In this document: one piece after another, positions 7,298-16,900 of the stretch
How positions within the stretch are numbered: the stretch's first letter is position 1
How the letters are laid out: the number at the start of each line of letters is the position of its first letter
Origin: Stenotrophomonas sp. WZN-1
Lineage (GTDB): Bacteria > Pseudomonadota > Gammaproteobacteria > Xanthomonadales > Xanthomonadaceae
Direction of reading: 5' to 3'
Assembly (NCBI RefSeq): GCF_002192255.1
Contig: NZ_CP021768.1
Location: 3,180,001 to 3,244,000 of the forward strand
Length of the DNA: 64,000 nucleotides
Notes under the pieces: model-generated
Database searches by the model: none
The model's input: only the letters and a program-made list of their open reading frames with translations
What the model was told of the DNA's origin: nothing
Made by a program: the position numbers and the translations under genes

Positions 7298-7341
7298 CTG
7301 CTGTTGCTGTTGCTTGTAGCGGGTGCAGGGCGCAGCCCTGC
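7298..7341 (+). repeat. GTTGCT tract plus GTAG hairpin upstream of tilS
   Basis: CTGCTGTTGCTGTTGCTT is followed by GTAG (7316-7319) and a perfect 7-bp hairpin GCAGGGC-GCA-GCCCTGC (7325-7341). GTAG plus a hairpin is the SMAG layout. It ends only 10 bp before the tilS -10 box. Confidence 0.75.
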
Positions 7342-7351
7342 CGAGCAACCC

Positions 7352-7357
7352 TATACT
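7352..7357 (+). promoter_or_regulatory. Putative -10 box of tilS (leaderless)
   Basis: TATACT ends 7 nt before the GTG start of tilS, so transcription would begin at or next to the start codon. The expected -35 position falls inside the SMAG-like hairpin at 7325-7341. Confidence 0.5.
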
Positions 7358-7364
7358 TGCCGCC

Positions 7365-8651
7365 GTGACCGCCTTCCCTGCCCTCGTTCCGCTGGATGCG
7401 CCGCTGCTGGTGGGCTACAGCGGTGGTGTCGACTCCACCGTGTTGCTGCACTGGCTGTGGCGCTGCGCCCAGGCGTCCGGCACCGCGTTGCGTGCGGTGC
7501 ACGTGCACCACGGCCTGCACCCCGATGCGGACGACTGGGTGCCGCACTGCCAACAACAATGCGCGGCACTGGGCATCGAACTGGCCGTGCATCGCGTGCA
7601 GGTCGACCACACATTGGGCCTGGGCCTTGAAGGCGCGGCACGGCAGGCGCGACGTGCCGCGTTCGCGGCTGAACTGCGCGACGGCGAAACACTGGCGCTG
7701 GCGCAGCACCTGGACGACCAGGCCGAGACCTTCCTGCTGCGTACCCTGCGCGGCTCCGGCGTCGATGGCCTTGCCGCGATGTCCGCAGACAGCCGCGTAG
7801 GCGAACACCGTTTGTGGCGGCCGCTGCTGGCGGTGCCGCGCACTGCGCTGCTCGATTACGCGCGCCAGAACGCGCTGCGCTGGATCGAAGACCCCAGCAA
7901 CGCCGACGATCACGCCGATCGCAACTTCCTGCGCCTGCAGGTGCTGCCGTTGCTGCGCCAGCGCTGGCCGCACGCCGCTGCGGCACTGGCGGGCAGCGCG
8001 ATGCACTGCGGGCAGACCCGCGAGCTGCTCGACGAGGAAGACGCCGAGCTGATCGCGCACCTGGAGGTGGCATCGCGTGTGCTGTCGCTGCAGCTGCTGC
8101 GGCATGTGTCACCGGGCCGCGCGGCGCGCGTGCTCCGTGCCTGGGTGATCGGCCATGGGGCCGCGCCACTGCCGGCCACGGTGCTGCGGCAGGCACTGGA
8201 CGAGCTGCTGCCGGCCGGCAACGATCGCCAGGCGCGGGTACGCTGGCACGATCATGCCATCCAGCAATGGCGCGATCATGCCTATCTCCTGCCCGCGCAG
8301 CTGCCGACGCTTCCCCATGGTTGGCGGGCCGGATGGGATGGACGCGCGCCATTGGCGCTGCCCGATGGCGGTCAGCTGCGCCTGCAGGGCGCCGTGGCCT
8401 TCGAACGCCCGCTCCAGGTTCGTGCGCGTGTGGGCGGCGAACGCATCCTGCTGCCCGGTCGCCAGCATTCGCATGCGCTGAAGGACTGCCTGCAACGCGA
8501 ACACCTTGCCCCCTGGCGACGCGCCCAGCTGCCGCTGGTCTTCGATGGACCTCAGCTGCTTGCCGCCGCCGACGTGGTCATCGCAGCTCCCCTGCAGGCC
8601 TGGTTGCAGGCCCATGACGCGCAGCTGCAGTGGCGTCCCGGCGGCTGGTGA
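7365..8651 (+). CDS. tilS: tRNA(Ile)-lysidine synthetase
   Basis: The 428-residue enzyme converts C34 of the CAU-anticodon tRNA-Ile to lysidine using ATP and lysine, switching its codon reading from AUG to AUA. The N-terminal ATP-pyrophosphatase domain has the P-loop LLVGYSGGVDSTVLLHW, followed by HVHHGLHPDADDW and the LAQHLDDQAETFLLRTLRGSGVDGL segment. TilS substrate-binding and C-terminal domains follow (GERILLPGRQHSHALKDCLQREHLAPWRRAQLPLV region, seen near residues 360-400). I chose GTG 7365: a longer frame from 7323 would begin inside a repeat hairpin, and TATACT lies 7 nt upstream. In many proteobacteria tilS follows accA; here it is preceded by a repeat array instead. Confidence 0.95.
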   Translation: MTAFPALVPLDAPLLVGYSGGVDSTVLLHWLWRCAQASGTALRAVHVHHGLHPDADDWVPHCQQQCAALGIELAVHRVQVDHTLGLGLEGAARQARRAAFAAELRDGETLALAQHLDDQAETFLLRTLRGSGVDGLAAMSADSRVGEHRLWRPLLAVPRTALLDYARQNALRWIEDPSNADDHADRNFLRLQVLPLLRQRWPHAAAALAGSAMHCGQTRELLDEEDAELIAHLEVASRVLSLQLLRHVSPGRAARVLRAWVIGHGAAPLPATVLRQALDELLPAGNDRQARVRWHDHAIQQWRDHAYLLPAQLPTLPHGWRAGWDGRAPLALPDGGQLRLQGAVAFERPLQVRARVGGERILLPGRQHSHALKDCLQREHLAPWRRAQLPLVFDGPQLLAAADVVIAAPLQAWLQAHDAQLQWRPGGW

Positions 8652-8687
8652 ATTGACCCCCGCGCGCAGCCCGTCCACACTTGCCGC

Positions 8688-8948
8688 ATGGCCAAGAAGT
8701 CCCCCGAAAACGCCTCCCCGGTCGCCCAGTTCGAGCAGTCGCTCGAATCGCTGGAGCAGCTGGTGGAGCAGATGGAAACCGGCGAGCTGAGCCTGGAAGC
8801 GTCGCTCAGTGCTTACGAACGTGGCGTCGGTCTGTACCGCCAGTGCCAGCAGGCGCTGGAACAGGCAGAACTGCGTGTACGCCTGCTCAGCGATCCGGCG
8901 CAGCCGGAAGCATCCGAACCTTTCGATCCGCCCAGCCATGACGGCTGA
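8688..8948 (+). CDS. xseB: Exodeoxyribonuclease VII small subunit
   Basis: The 86-residue protein is the small subunit of exonuclease VII, which with XseA degrades single-stranded DNA from both ends. The diagnostic helical core [50 protein letters not shown] is complete. It is 36 bp downstream of tilS and overlaps ispA by 11 nt. xseA is not in the window. No Shine-Dalgarno is visible before the ATG; the sequence CACTTGCCGC before it resembles the tilS promoter-start region. Confidence 0.95.
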   Translation: MAKKSPENASPVAQFEQSLESLEQLVEQMETGELSLEASLSAYERGVGLYRQCQQALEQAELRVRLLSDPAQPEASEPFDPPSHDG

Positions 8949-9816
8949 GGTTCTGTTCGCGCGCTGGCGCGACCGTATCGAAAGCCAGCTCGACGCTGCC
9001 CTGCCCTCGCCTGCCGAAGCACCGCAGGGCCTGCACCAGGCCATGCGCTATTCCGTGCTGGGCGGCGGCAAGCGCATGCGTCCGCTGCTGGTGTATGCCA
9101 GTGGCCACCTGTTCGGCGCACAGCCTGAAAACCTGGATGCGGCGGCGATGGCTGTCGAGCTCATCCACGCCTATTCGCTGGTGCATGACGACCTGCCGGC
9201 GATGGACGATGACGCCCTGCGCCGCGGCAAGCCGACCACCCACATCGCCTTCGACGAGGCCACCGCGATCCTGGCCGGCGACGCCCTGCAGACCCGTGCC
9301 TTCGGCCTGCTGGCCGATGCGCCGCTGCCGGCCACGCTGCGCGTGGCCTGCCTGCAGACCCTGGCCCACGCGTCCGGTGCCTCCGGCATGTGCGGCGGCC
9401 AGGCGCTGGACATCGATGCCACCGGCCAGCAGCAGGCACTGGCGGCACTGACCCGCATGCATGCACTGAAGACCGGCGCGCTGATCCGTGCAGCGGTGCG
9501 CATGGGAGCGCTGTGCGGCCAGGCCCACGAACCGCAGCTGGCCCAGCTCGACAGTTTCGCCGACGCGCTCGGCCTGGCCTTCCAGGTCCGCGACGACATC
9601 CTCGATGTCGAAGCCAGTTCCGAACAGTTGGGCAAGACCGCCGGCAAGGACCTGGCGCAGGACAAGAGCACCTTCCCCGCGCTGCTCGGCATGGATGGTG
9701 CGAAGGCGCAGCTGCGCGAACTGGCGGCACGCATGCAGGCCACGTTGGCCGGCCATGGCGAAGAGGCCGATGCGCTGCGCGCGCTGGCAACGCTGGCGGT
9801 GGAACGCGATCATTGA
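8938..9816 (+). CDS. ispA: Farnesyl diphosphate synthase (polyprenyl synthetase)
   Basis: The 292-residue enzyme condenses dimethylallyl/geranyl diphosphate with isopentenyl diphosphate to make farnesyl diphosphate for quinones and undecaprenyl phosphate. Motifs: GGGKRMRP (IPP binding), the first aspartate-rich motif [10 protein letters not shown], the GKPTTH segment, [13 protein letters not shown], and the second aspartate motif [10 protein letters not shown] placed the start at 8938, inside the end of xseB, because the protein then begins at the normal family N-terminus. The usual third member of this operon, dxs, is not adjacent; a terminator closes the unit. Confidence 0.95.
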   Translation: MTAEVLFARWRDRIESQLDAALPSPAEAPQGLHQAMRYSVLGGGKRMRPLLVYASGHLFGAQPENLDAAAMAVELIHAYSLVHDDLPAMDDDALRRGKPTTHIAFDEATAILAGDALQTRAFGLLADAPLPATLRVACLQTLAHASGASGMCGGQALDIDATGQQQALAALTRMHALKTGALIRAAVRMGALCGQAHEPQLAQLDSFADALGLAFQVRDDILDVEASSEQLGKTAGKDLAQDKSTFPALLGMDGAKAQLRELAARMQATLAGHGEEADALRALATLAVERDH

Positions 9817-9855
9817 ATCCGCCCACCGGACAGGGCCCTGCCCTGCCACCCAACA

Positions 9856-9882
9856 AAAACGCCCGGCAATGCCGGGCGTTTT
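9856..9882. terminator. Bidirectional intrinsic terminator
   Basis: A perfect 12-bp stem (AAAACGCCCGGC / GCCGGGCGTTTT) with an AAT loop sits between convergent ispA and the DUF4870 gene. The A and T flanks let it serve both strands. Confidence 0.88.
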
Positions 9883-9903
9883 CATATCCGCATATAGCCG
9901 GCC

Positions 9904-10275
9904 TTACTTGACCAGGCGCAGCGCGAACGGGTAGCGGTAGGCTTCGCCGTTGTTGGCCTTGACTGCAGCAATGATGCAGAACACCAGGTTCAGGATGCCG
10001 ACGATCGGGGCCAGGATGCCGCCGATGATCACGATGGTCAGCACGATGCAGATCAGCATCGCGATGGTGATGGTGATCTGGAAGTTCAGCGCTTCCTTGG
10101 CCTGGTCGGTCACGAAGGCCTTGCTGGCGTCGTCCTTGTTGATCAGCCAGATGATCAGCGGACCGATGAACCAGGTGAAGATGCCCAGCAGGTGCGCAGC
10201 CAGCGCCATGGTGCGCTGGTCGGCCGGGGCCTCGGTGGTGGCCGGCGGCGGCGGGACGTTATCGAATTCACTCAC
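9904..10275 (-). CDS. DUF4870 domain small membrane protein
   Basis: The 123-residue protein has a proline-rich N-terminus (EFDNVPPPPATTEAP), a first hydrophobic segment (LAAHLLGIFTWFIGPLIIWLI), the polar NKDDASKAFVTDQAKEALNFQ stretch typical of DUF4870, and two further spans ending near AAVKANNGEAYRYPF. The function of the family is unknown. The GTG at 10275 is fixed by an excellent Shine-Dalgarno (AAAGGAG, 7 nt before the start); upstream ATGs in the same frame lie across that site. It is a single gene between two terminator/hairpin regions. Confidence 0.85.
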   Translation of the reverse strand: MSEFDNVPPPPATTEAPADQRTMALAAHLLGIFTWFIGPLIIWLINKDDASKAFVTDQAKEALNFQITITIAMLICIVLTIVIIGGILAPIVGILNLVFCIIAAVKANNGEAYRYPFALRLVK

Positions 10276-10362
10276 GACAAAACTCCTTTTCATTGGGTGG
10301 TCTTGACCCACCAGCACCAAGCTGGTTGCGTCAGGCGCGCATAGCTTACGCCATCAATGCCA

Positions 10363-11730
10363 TCAATCATTACCGGCGATGGTCATCCGCCCCAGCAGGA
10401 TCGAACCGGTCCGGATGTGCGAGCGCGGGTCGACGTCGCTGCCGACCGCCTCGATGGTGCTGAACATCTCGCGCAGATTGCCGGCGATGGTGACGCCGTC
10501 CACCGGGTACTGGATCTCGCCGTTCTCGACGCGGAAGCCGCCCGCGCCCCGCGAGTAATCGCCGGTCACCCCGTTCACGCCCTGCCCCATCAGCTCGGTC
10601 ACCAGCAGGCCGTCGCCCATCTGCCGGGCGATCTCTTCCAGCGGGCCTGCATTGGCCGCCAGCTGCAGGTTATGCACGCCGCCGGCATTGGCGGTGGTCT
10701 GCAGGCCCAGCTTGCGCGCTGAATAACTGCCCAGCACGTAACGCTGCAGCACGCCGTCCCGGACCAGCGCCGAAGCACGGGTGGCCACGCCATCGCCGTC
10801 GAACGCGGCCGAGCGCAGGCCGCGGCGCAGGTGCGGCAGTTCGTCGATCTGCATCCATTCCGGGAACAGGCGCTGGCCGACGCTGTCCAGCAGGAAGCTG
10901 GCCTGGCGGTACAGGGCGCCGCCGGACACCGCCGACAGCAGGTGGCCGACCAGGCTGCGTGCCACTTCCGGGGCGAACAGCACCGGCATGCTGCCGGTGG
11001 CCAGCGAACGCGGCTGCAGGCGGGCCACGGTGCGCTCGGCGGCGCGACGGCCGACCAGGCCCACGTCTTCCAGGTCCTCCCGGGCCAACGCGCTGGTGTA
11101 CCAGCCATCGCGCTGCATGCCATCGCCCTGGCCGGCAATCAGCGCACAGCCCACCGAATGATGGGTGCCACGCTCACGACCGAAGAAGCCATGCGAGTTG
11201 GCATACACCGACAGGCTCTGCATGCTCGACACCGATGCGCCGTCGGAATTGCGGATCTGCGCATCGGCCTCGCGGCCGGCCGCCTCGCAGGCCAGGGCCA
11301 GGTCCACCGCCTCGTCGGCCTGCAGCGCCCACGGGTGCCAACCGTCCAGCTCCGGGAAGTCGGTGGCCATCAGTGCGGCCTCGGCCAGGCCGGCGGCCGG
11401 GTCATCCTCGGTATGCCGGGCAATCGCGCAGGCCTGCTCGACCGTGGCGGCCAGGCTGGCCTCGTTCAGGTCACCGGTGCTGGCACTGCCCTTGCGCTGG
11501 CCGAAATAGACGGTCACGGCGATGCCGCGGTCACGGGTGGACTGCACGGTCTCGACCTCGCCGAGGCGGACATTGACCTCCAGGCCGCGGTCCTCGCTGC
11601 AGCTGACCTCGGCCTGGCTGGCGCCCAGCGCGCGGGCGCGGTCGAGCAGCTGCTGGGAGAGGTCGGCCAGCCGTTCCAGCCGGGCCGGGCTGTCGTCGCC
11701 GACGGCCACTTCAGGGGCGATCACGTTCAA
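10363..11730 (-). CDS. pmbA: Metalloprotease subunit PmbA (TldE)
   Basis: The 455-residue protein is the non-metal-binding partner of TldD in the heterodimeric TldD/TldE protease, which processes microcin-type peptides and degrades unstructured peptides. Family features: an N-terminal domain with QAEVSCSEDRGLEVNVR, GIAVTVYFGQRKGSAST, and a C-terminal domain with PVLFAPEVARSLVGHLLSAVSGGALYRQASFLLD and GVNGVTGDYSRGAGGFRVENGEIQYPV. No HExxxH is present, as expected for this subunit. The start is TTG 11730 with AGGA 7 nt upstream; GTG 11724 is an alternative. It is divergent from darP, a common proteobacterial arrangement. tldD lies just beyond darP on the same strand as pmbA. Confidence 0.93.
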   Translation of the reverse strand: MNVIAPEVAVGDDSPARLERLADLSQQLLDRARALGASQAEVSCSEDRGLEVNVRLGEVETVQSTRDRGIAVTVYFGQRKGSASTGDLNEASLAATVEQACAIARHTEDDPAAGLAEAALMATDFPELDGWHPWALQADEAVDLALACEAAGREADAQIRNSDGASVSSMQSLSVYANSHGFFGRERGTHHSVGCALIAGQGDGMQRDGWYTSALAREDLEDVGLVGRRAAERTVARLQPRSLATGSMPVLFAPEVARSLVGHLLSAVSGGALYRQASFLLDSVGQRLFPEWMQIDELPHLRRGLRSAAFDGDGVATRASALVRDGVLQRYVLGSYSARKLGLQTTANAGGVHNLQLAANAGPLEEIARQMGDGLLVTELMGQGVNGVTGDYSRGAGGFRVENGEIQYPVDGVTIAGNLREMFSTIEAVGSDVDPRSHIRTGSILLGRMTIAGND

Positions 11731-11752
11731 TGCTTTATCCTGTACGGGTTGG

Positions 11753-11781
11753 GCCCGGCATCACGCCGGGCGACTTTTTTT
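11753..11781 (+). terminator. Intrinsic terminator inside the darP leader
   Basis: GCCCGGC-ATCAC-GCCGGGC followed by GAC and seven Ts reads as a complete terminator on the plus strand. It ends 17 bp before the darP ATG, and no plus-strand gene lies upstream between 9.8 and 11.8 kb. Confidence 0.7.
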
Positions 11782-11798
11782 GAGATCAGGTAGGGACG

Positions 11799-12386
11799 AT
11801 GCGCGGACGCGACGAAGAAACCGGTGAATTCCACGACAAGAGCCGCAGCCAGAACCGGCGCGACGCACTCGACGTGCTGGCCCTGGGCGAGAAGCTGGTG
11901 TCGCTGACCCCGGCCCAGCTGGCGCGCCTGCCGATTCCGGAAGACCTGCTGCCGCACATCGCCGAGTGCAAGCGCATCACTGCCCATATCGCCCACAAGC
12001 GCCAGCTGGCGTTCCTGGCCAAGCACATGCGCCGCGAGGAAGACGCCACGCTGGACGCGATCCGCGATGCGCTGGACGCCAACAGCGAAACCGGCCGCCG
12101 TGAAGTGGCGATGATGCACCGCGTGGAAGACTGGCGCGACCGCCTGCTGGCCGAGGGTGACAAGGCGCTTGCCGCCCTGCTCGACGACTACCCGCAGGCC
12201 GACCGCCAGCAGCTGCGCACCCTGCTGCGCAACGCGCAGACCGAGAAGGCGAAGAACAAGCCGCCGCGCGCCTACCGCGAGATCTTCCAGGTGCTGCGTA
12301 CGCTGATGCTGCCGGCGGCGCTGGGCCTGAAGACGGCGGGCGACGAACACGCCGACGATCCGGTCGACGAGGCCGACGAGGACTGA
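11799..12386 (+). CDS. darP: Dual-action ribosomal maturation protein DarP (YjgA)
   Basis: The 195-residue protein belongs to the YjgA/DUF615 family, an assembly factor that binds precursor 50S ribosomal subunits. It begins with a charged tail ([34 protein letters not shown]), then a helical core including [35 protein letters not shown], and the family stretch [29 protein letters not shown]. The start follows a good Shine-Dalgarno (AGGTAGGG). It has an acidic C-terminus. It is divergent from pmbA. An intrinsic-terminator-like hairpin sits directly upstream of the Shine-Dalgarno and may attenuate expression. Confidence 0.93.
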   Translation: MRGRDEETGEFHDKSRSQNRRDALDVLALGEKLVSLTPAQLARLPIPEDLLPHIAECKRITAHIAHKRQLAFLAKHMRREEDATLDAIRDALDANSETGRREVAMMHRVEDWRDRLLAEGDKALAALLDDYPQADRQQLRTLLRNAQTEKAKNKPPRAYREIFQVLRTLMLPAALGLKTAGDEHADDPVDEADED

Positions 12387-12395
12387 GTCCGCGCC

Positions 12396-12423
12396 GGCGA
12401 TGGCGGTGGCCGCGGCCATCGCC
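12396..12423. terminator. Hairpin between convergent darP and tldD
   Basis: GGCGATGGC (12396-12404) pairs with GCCATCGCC (12415-12423). It has no T-run on either side, so it probably acts only as a 3'-end hairpin. Confidence 0.45.
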
Positions 12424-12427
12424 ATGC

Positions 12428-13873
12428 TCAGGCCTGGGTACCGCCGACGGTGATGCCCTCGATCAACAGCGAGGGCTGGCCGACACCCACGGGCACGCTC
12501 TGCCCGTCCTTGCCGCAGATGCCGACGCCCTCGTCCAGGGCCAGATCGTTGCCGACCATGCGCACCTTCTGCATGGTTTCCGGGCCGTTGCCGATCAGGG
12601 TCGCGCCCTTCACCGGCGTGGTGATGCGGCCATCCTCGATCAGGTAGGCCTCGGTGGCCGAGAACACGTACTTGCCGCTGGTGATGTCGACCTGGCCGCC
12701 GCCGAAGTTGACCGCGTACAGGCCCTTCTTCACCGAACGGATCATCTCCTGCGGGTCGTGCTGGCCGGCACGCATGTAGGTATTGGTCATGCGCGGCATG
12801 GTCAGGTGCGCGAAGGATTCACGGCGCCCGTTGCCGGTCGGCGCCATGCCCATCAGCCGCGCATTGAGGCTGTCCTGCATGTATCCCACCAGGATGCCGT
12901 CCTCGATCAAGGTGGTGCACTGGCTGGGATGACCCTCGTCGTCGATGTTCAACGAACCACGGCGACCGTCCAGCGTGCCGTCATCGACGATGGTCACGCC
13001 CGGGGCGGCAACGCGCTCGCCGATGCGGCCGGCGTAGACGCTGGTGCCCTTGCGGTTGAAGTCGCCTTCCAGGCCATGGCCGACCGCTTCGTGCAGCAGC
13101 ACGCCGGGCCAGCCCGGACCAAGCACCACCGGCATCACCCCGGCCGGCGCCGGCACCGCTTCCAGGTTCACCAGCGCCTGGCGCAGCGCTTCCTGGGCGA
13201 GGGCTTCGGGGCGGCCGCTGGCAAACAGGTCTTCGTAGCCATAGCGGCCACCGCCGCCGGCATAACCGGACTCGCGACGGCCGTTGTGCTCGACGATCAC
13301 CTGCACGTTCAGGCGCACCAGCGGGCGCACGTCGGCCGCCAGCACGCCGTCGCTGCGGGCGATCAGCACCGTGTCGACGCCGCCGGACAGGCTGACCATC
13401 ACCTGCTTCACGCGTGGATCGGCGGCACGCAGGTAGCCGTCCAGGCGCTTGAGCACCTCGACCTTGGCCTCGTTGCCGATGCCGTCGATCGGGTCCAGCG
13501 CCGGGTACAACGCGCGCGCATTGCCGCGCAGCAGCGATCGCCCGGCCTGGGCACCGCCCTCGCGCGAGATCGCGCGCGCCGATTGCGCCGCCGCCAGCAG
13601 CGCGTCGGCATGGATGTCATCGGAGTATGCGAAACCGGTCTTCTCGCCGGAAATCGCCCGCACGCCCACGCCCTGCTCGATGGAATGGGCGCCGTCCTTG
13701 ACGATGCCGTCTTCCACGCTCCAGCTCTCGCGGCGGGCGTGCTGGAAATAAAGGTCGCCGAAGTCGACACCGGGGCCGAGCAGCTGGCCGAAGGTGCGCT
13801 CCAGGCCAGCGGTATCCAGGCCGCCGGGGCGCAGCAGGCGGTCTTGGGCAAGCGTCAGGGCGATATCAGTCAT
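12428..13873 (-). CDS. tldD: Metalloprotease TldD
   Basis: The 481-residue zinc-dependent subunit of the TldD/TldE protease carries the metal-binding HExxxH as [11 protein letters not shown], followed by the conserved [17 protein letters not shown] and the C-terminal [32 protein letters not shown] and [21 protein letters not shown]. The length is standard. It is the last gene of the minus-strand series maf-rng-yhdP-tldD, 58 bp after yhdP, and is near-adjacent to pmbA so that both subunits are encoded within 4 kb. A hairpin follows the stop codon. Confidence 0.96.
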   Translation of the reverse strand: MTDIALTLAQDRLLRPGGLDTAGLERTFGQLLGPGVDFGDLYFQHARRESWSVEDGIVKDGAHSIEQGVGVRAISGEKTGFAYSDDIHADALLAAAQSARAISREGGAQAGRSLLRGNARALYPALDPIDGIGNEAKVEVLKRLDGYLRAADPRVKQVMVSLSGGVDTVLIARSDGVLAADVRPLVRLNVQVIVEHNGRRESGYAGGGGRYGYEDLFASGRPEALAQEALRQALVNLEAVPAPAGVMPVVLGPGWPGVLLHEAVGHGLEGDFNRKGTSVYAGRIGERVAAPGVTIVDDGTLDGRRGSLNIDDEGHPSQCTTLIEDGILVGYMQDSLNARLMGMAPTGNGRRESFAHLTMPRMTNTYMRAGQHDPQEMIRSVKKGLYAVNFGGGQVDITSGKYVFSATEAYLIEDGRITTPVKGATLIGNGPETMQKVRMVGNDLALDEGVGICGKDGQSVPVGVGQPSLLIEGITVGGTQA

Positions 13874-13931
13874 GGTCTCGATCTGGGGGTGCGGGGGCGC
13901 TCAGGCAAGCCCCGTGAACAGGGAACCGCGC

Positions 13932-16900
13932 TCAACGCGAGCGCGGCAGGTCGGTGACGGTCGGCGGAATGGCCGGTGCAGGTGCCGGCTCGGGCGGTGA
14001 TGGGGTCTTGTCGCGGCTGCGCTCGATCACTTCCACCTTCGGCTCCTTCCATGGACCGGTCACCTTGTAGGTACGGGCGCCAATCTCGCCCAGCGGTTTG
14101 GACAATACCGCATTGGTTGCCGCGCCCAGCGCGGCGCCCACCGGGCCACCGGCCACCGCACCGACCACGGTCAGCAGGTTGCCCGCGCGCGGGTTGACGT
14201 CGATGGTCTGGTCGAACTGCTGGTTGCGCAGGTCGGCCTGGCCACGGATGGTGATGTTGGCCGCGGGGCCTTCGATCAGCACCTTGTCGGTGCGCGCCAT
14301 GCCCTGGCCGAACTGCATGCTGCCGTCGATCTGGTTGAACGCAAAGCCCTTGGAGAAGAAGTCGCGGAAATCGAACATCAGCCGCCGCGGCAGCTGCGCG
14401 ACGCTGAGCAGGCCCAGCACGCGGCCGGCGCCCGGATCCAGCTCCAGCAGCTGGCCATTGCGCGCGTGCAGGTCGAGGCTGCCCTGCAGGTTGCCCAGCT
14501 GGAAGTCCGACGGCCCCCCACTCCACGAGGCCTGCAGCTGCGCCTGGCCGGAACCGCCACGCAGCTGGCCACCGTAATCGAGGTTCTGCATCAACCCACC
14601 CAGGTCTTCGCTGCGCACCTGCGCGGTCAGCTCGGTACGGGCACCACCGGTACGGCCCAGCCAGCGGCCGCTGATGTCGATCTCCTGGTCCGGCGCACGG
14701 AAGCGCAGCTCGTCCACGTTCAGGCCATTGGCCAGCGGGCGCGTGCGCAGTACCGCCTGGCCCAGCACCACCTTGCCGAACTTCAGGTCGGCGATGTCCA
14801 GCGCGAACGGCGGCAGCTTGGCCGGGTCCATGTCGTTGGCGCCGGCCTGTACCCGTGCCGGTGTGGCCGGCGCACCCGGAGCCGCCGGCAGTGACTGCCA
14901 ATGCACGCGGTCGAGCTGGCCACTGATGGTGCCGCCGTCTGCATTGGGGACGGTCAGGCGCCCGGCCAGCGACGGGCCATCCAGACGCACATCCAGTGCC
15001 TGCGCGCCCGGGCGCAGCTGCAACCGGGTCTGTTCGAACACGCCACCGATCAGCTTCAGCTGGCCGACCTGCACGTCGACCGCACGCAGCGGCATGGCAT
15101 CGTCGTCACTGCCACCCCGCGCCAGGCTGATCCACTCCAGCGCATCCAGGGTCGGGCTGCGGCCATTGACGGTCAATCCGCTCGGCGGCGGCTCGCGGTC
15201 GACGTGGTCGCTGCCAAGCGTCACCTGCACACCGGTCTGGTTGTTGTGGCTGCGTGCGGCCAGCGCCAGGCGCTGCCCGAACGCCACGTCGATGCGGCCG
15301 GCCCCCATCGGCAGCTGTGCAGCCACCGTGGTCGCCAATGGTTCGGCAGCCGGTTTGTCCAACGGTGCCGGCAGGTCCAGCCGGGTGCCGACAAGATCGG
15401 AGCTCAACCGCAGCTCGCTGGGCGGCGCAGGCGCCCCTGGAGCCGCCCTGGGCAGGTTGACCGCGATGGTCCACGGCGAAGTTCCGGTGATGTAGGGCTT
15501 GAGCCAGGCCATCTCCGGCGCGCGGTCGATCAGTACGCCGGCATCAAGATGGGCCGTCAGCTGCGACTCGAAGGCCCGCGTGCTGTCGTGCACGTAGCCA
15601 CCGGCACGCAGGCTCAGGCGACCGTCCTGGCCGAGGTGGCGCACCGACAGTGCCTCGGCATCGAAACCGCCATTGCTGTAGCGCGCCTGCCCGTGCATGT
15701 TGTCGAAGGCGAGCTGGAAGCGCTTGTCGACCAGCTTCACGCCGGCCAGATCGACCGTCCCCTGCAGGTGGCCGCCACCTTCATCGTGGTGCAGTGGCTG
15801 CAGCAGATCGAAGGTCACATGCGCCGGGCCGGCAGCGGTGAGGTTGTCCAGGGTGTCGCCATAATCCTTGTGCAGCGGGCTCTGCCGCAACATCGCCAGC
15901 AGTCTGCCGGCGTCGCTCTGCGCATCGGCACGCACGTACAGCGGCTGCTGCCCGAAATCCTGGATGCCCGCCTCGAACGTCTGTACCGCCACGCCGGCCA
16001 GGTCGCCGCGCCCGTGCATGTCGAAGCCGGGGCCGATGAAGGCGATATCGGCGTCGACCTGGCTCATCAACGGCCAATCGTGCTGGAAACGGATGTCGCC
16101 CTTGGTGATATGGCCGGTGGCCTCGAAGCGGCCGTCGTTGTTGTCGAACGGCCAATCGTCCAGGTCGCCACTGACCAGGCCGATGCCATTGCGCACCTGG
16201 CCGCCGGCCAGCGCCATGTCCAGCCAGTCGGTGGCGCCCTTGCTCATCTTGGAGTGGATCCAGAAGCGCTTGGCTGCGGTCATCGGCACGTCGTCCAGCT
16301 TGGCGGCCAGCTGCAGCCACGGCCGCGTACCGTCGCCCTGGAACCAGACGCCACCGCGCACGTCGGCCGCATAGTCGGTACCTTCCACGCGCATGGCCGG
16401 CGTTCCGATGCGCCAGCCACCGCCTTCATCGCGCCAGCCCACCACCTGGCCCGCCAGGTGCAGATCGTGGCGCACGCCGAAGCCGGTCGGCCAATCGAAC
16501 TGCAGCTGGCGTTGCGGTTGCAGCTGCAGGCTGAAGCCATCCGCGTCGCCTTCGAAGCGCCCGCCCAGGCCGCGCAGGCCGGGCGAATTGCCCACGCTGG
16601 CGAAGCCCAGCGACTGCAGTTCACCCTGCGCCCACAGCGGGCCATCGCGTTCGCCCGCCAGCTGCAACTCGCGCACATCCAGCTGCGGCCTGGACAGGAA
16701 CAGCCAGCGACGCAGGCCCGGGTCAAGACGATCGCTCAAGGCCAGCGCACGCAGCGCGGTGCCGGCCTGCACTTCGCCAGAACGGACCCGCAGCTGCTTG
16801 CCAAGCTGCAGCTGCAGGCCATCGAGCTGCTGCTCGCCCTCTTCGGTTTTCAGGCGCAGGCGCGGCACCTGCAACGCCCAGCCATCAGCCTGGCGCTGCC

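Larger units (their letters stand above)
6835..7364. other. Non-coding palindromic repeat array between the WG-repeat gene and tilS
   Basis: No credible gene lies in these 530 bp. The whole stretch is an imperfect mirror: hairpin, CAACAG tract, element A (6922-7019), a CAGAT hairpin carrying a nested SMAG (7026-7080), a central 41-bp palindrome (7099-7139), a second hairpin (7151-7173), element B (7176-7277), a GTTGCT tract, and a terminal SMAG-like hairpin (7316-7341). Elements A and B are in opposite orientations around the central palindrome. The right half matches 46869-47189 module by module. Confidence 0.85.

Noticed and set aside
7298..7318. The GTTGCT tract as a phase-variable microsatellite
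   Set aside because: Only about three imperfect units are present; it lies outside coding sequence and is shared by all copies of the array.
7323..7364. Upstream GTG start for tilS
   Set aside because: It would begin inside a SMAG-like hairpin and add 14 non-family residues; GTG 7365 fits the TilS N-terminus.
6835..7364. A CRISPR array in the repeat region
   Set aside because: The repeats are palindromic modules in opposite orientation, not equally spaced direct repeats with unique spacers, and no cas gene is in the window.
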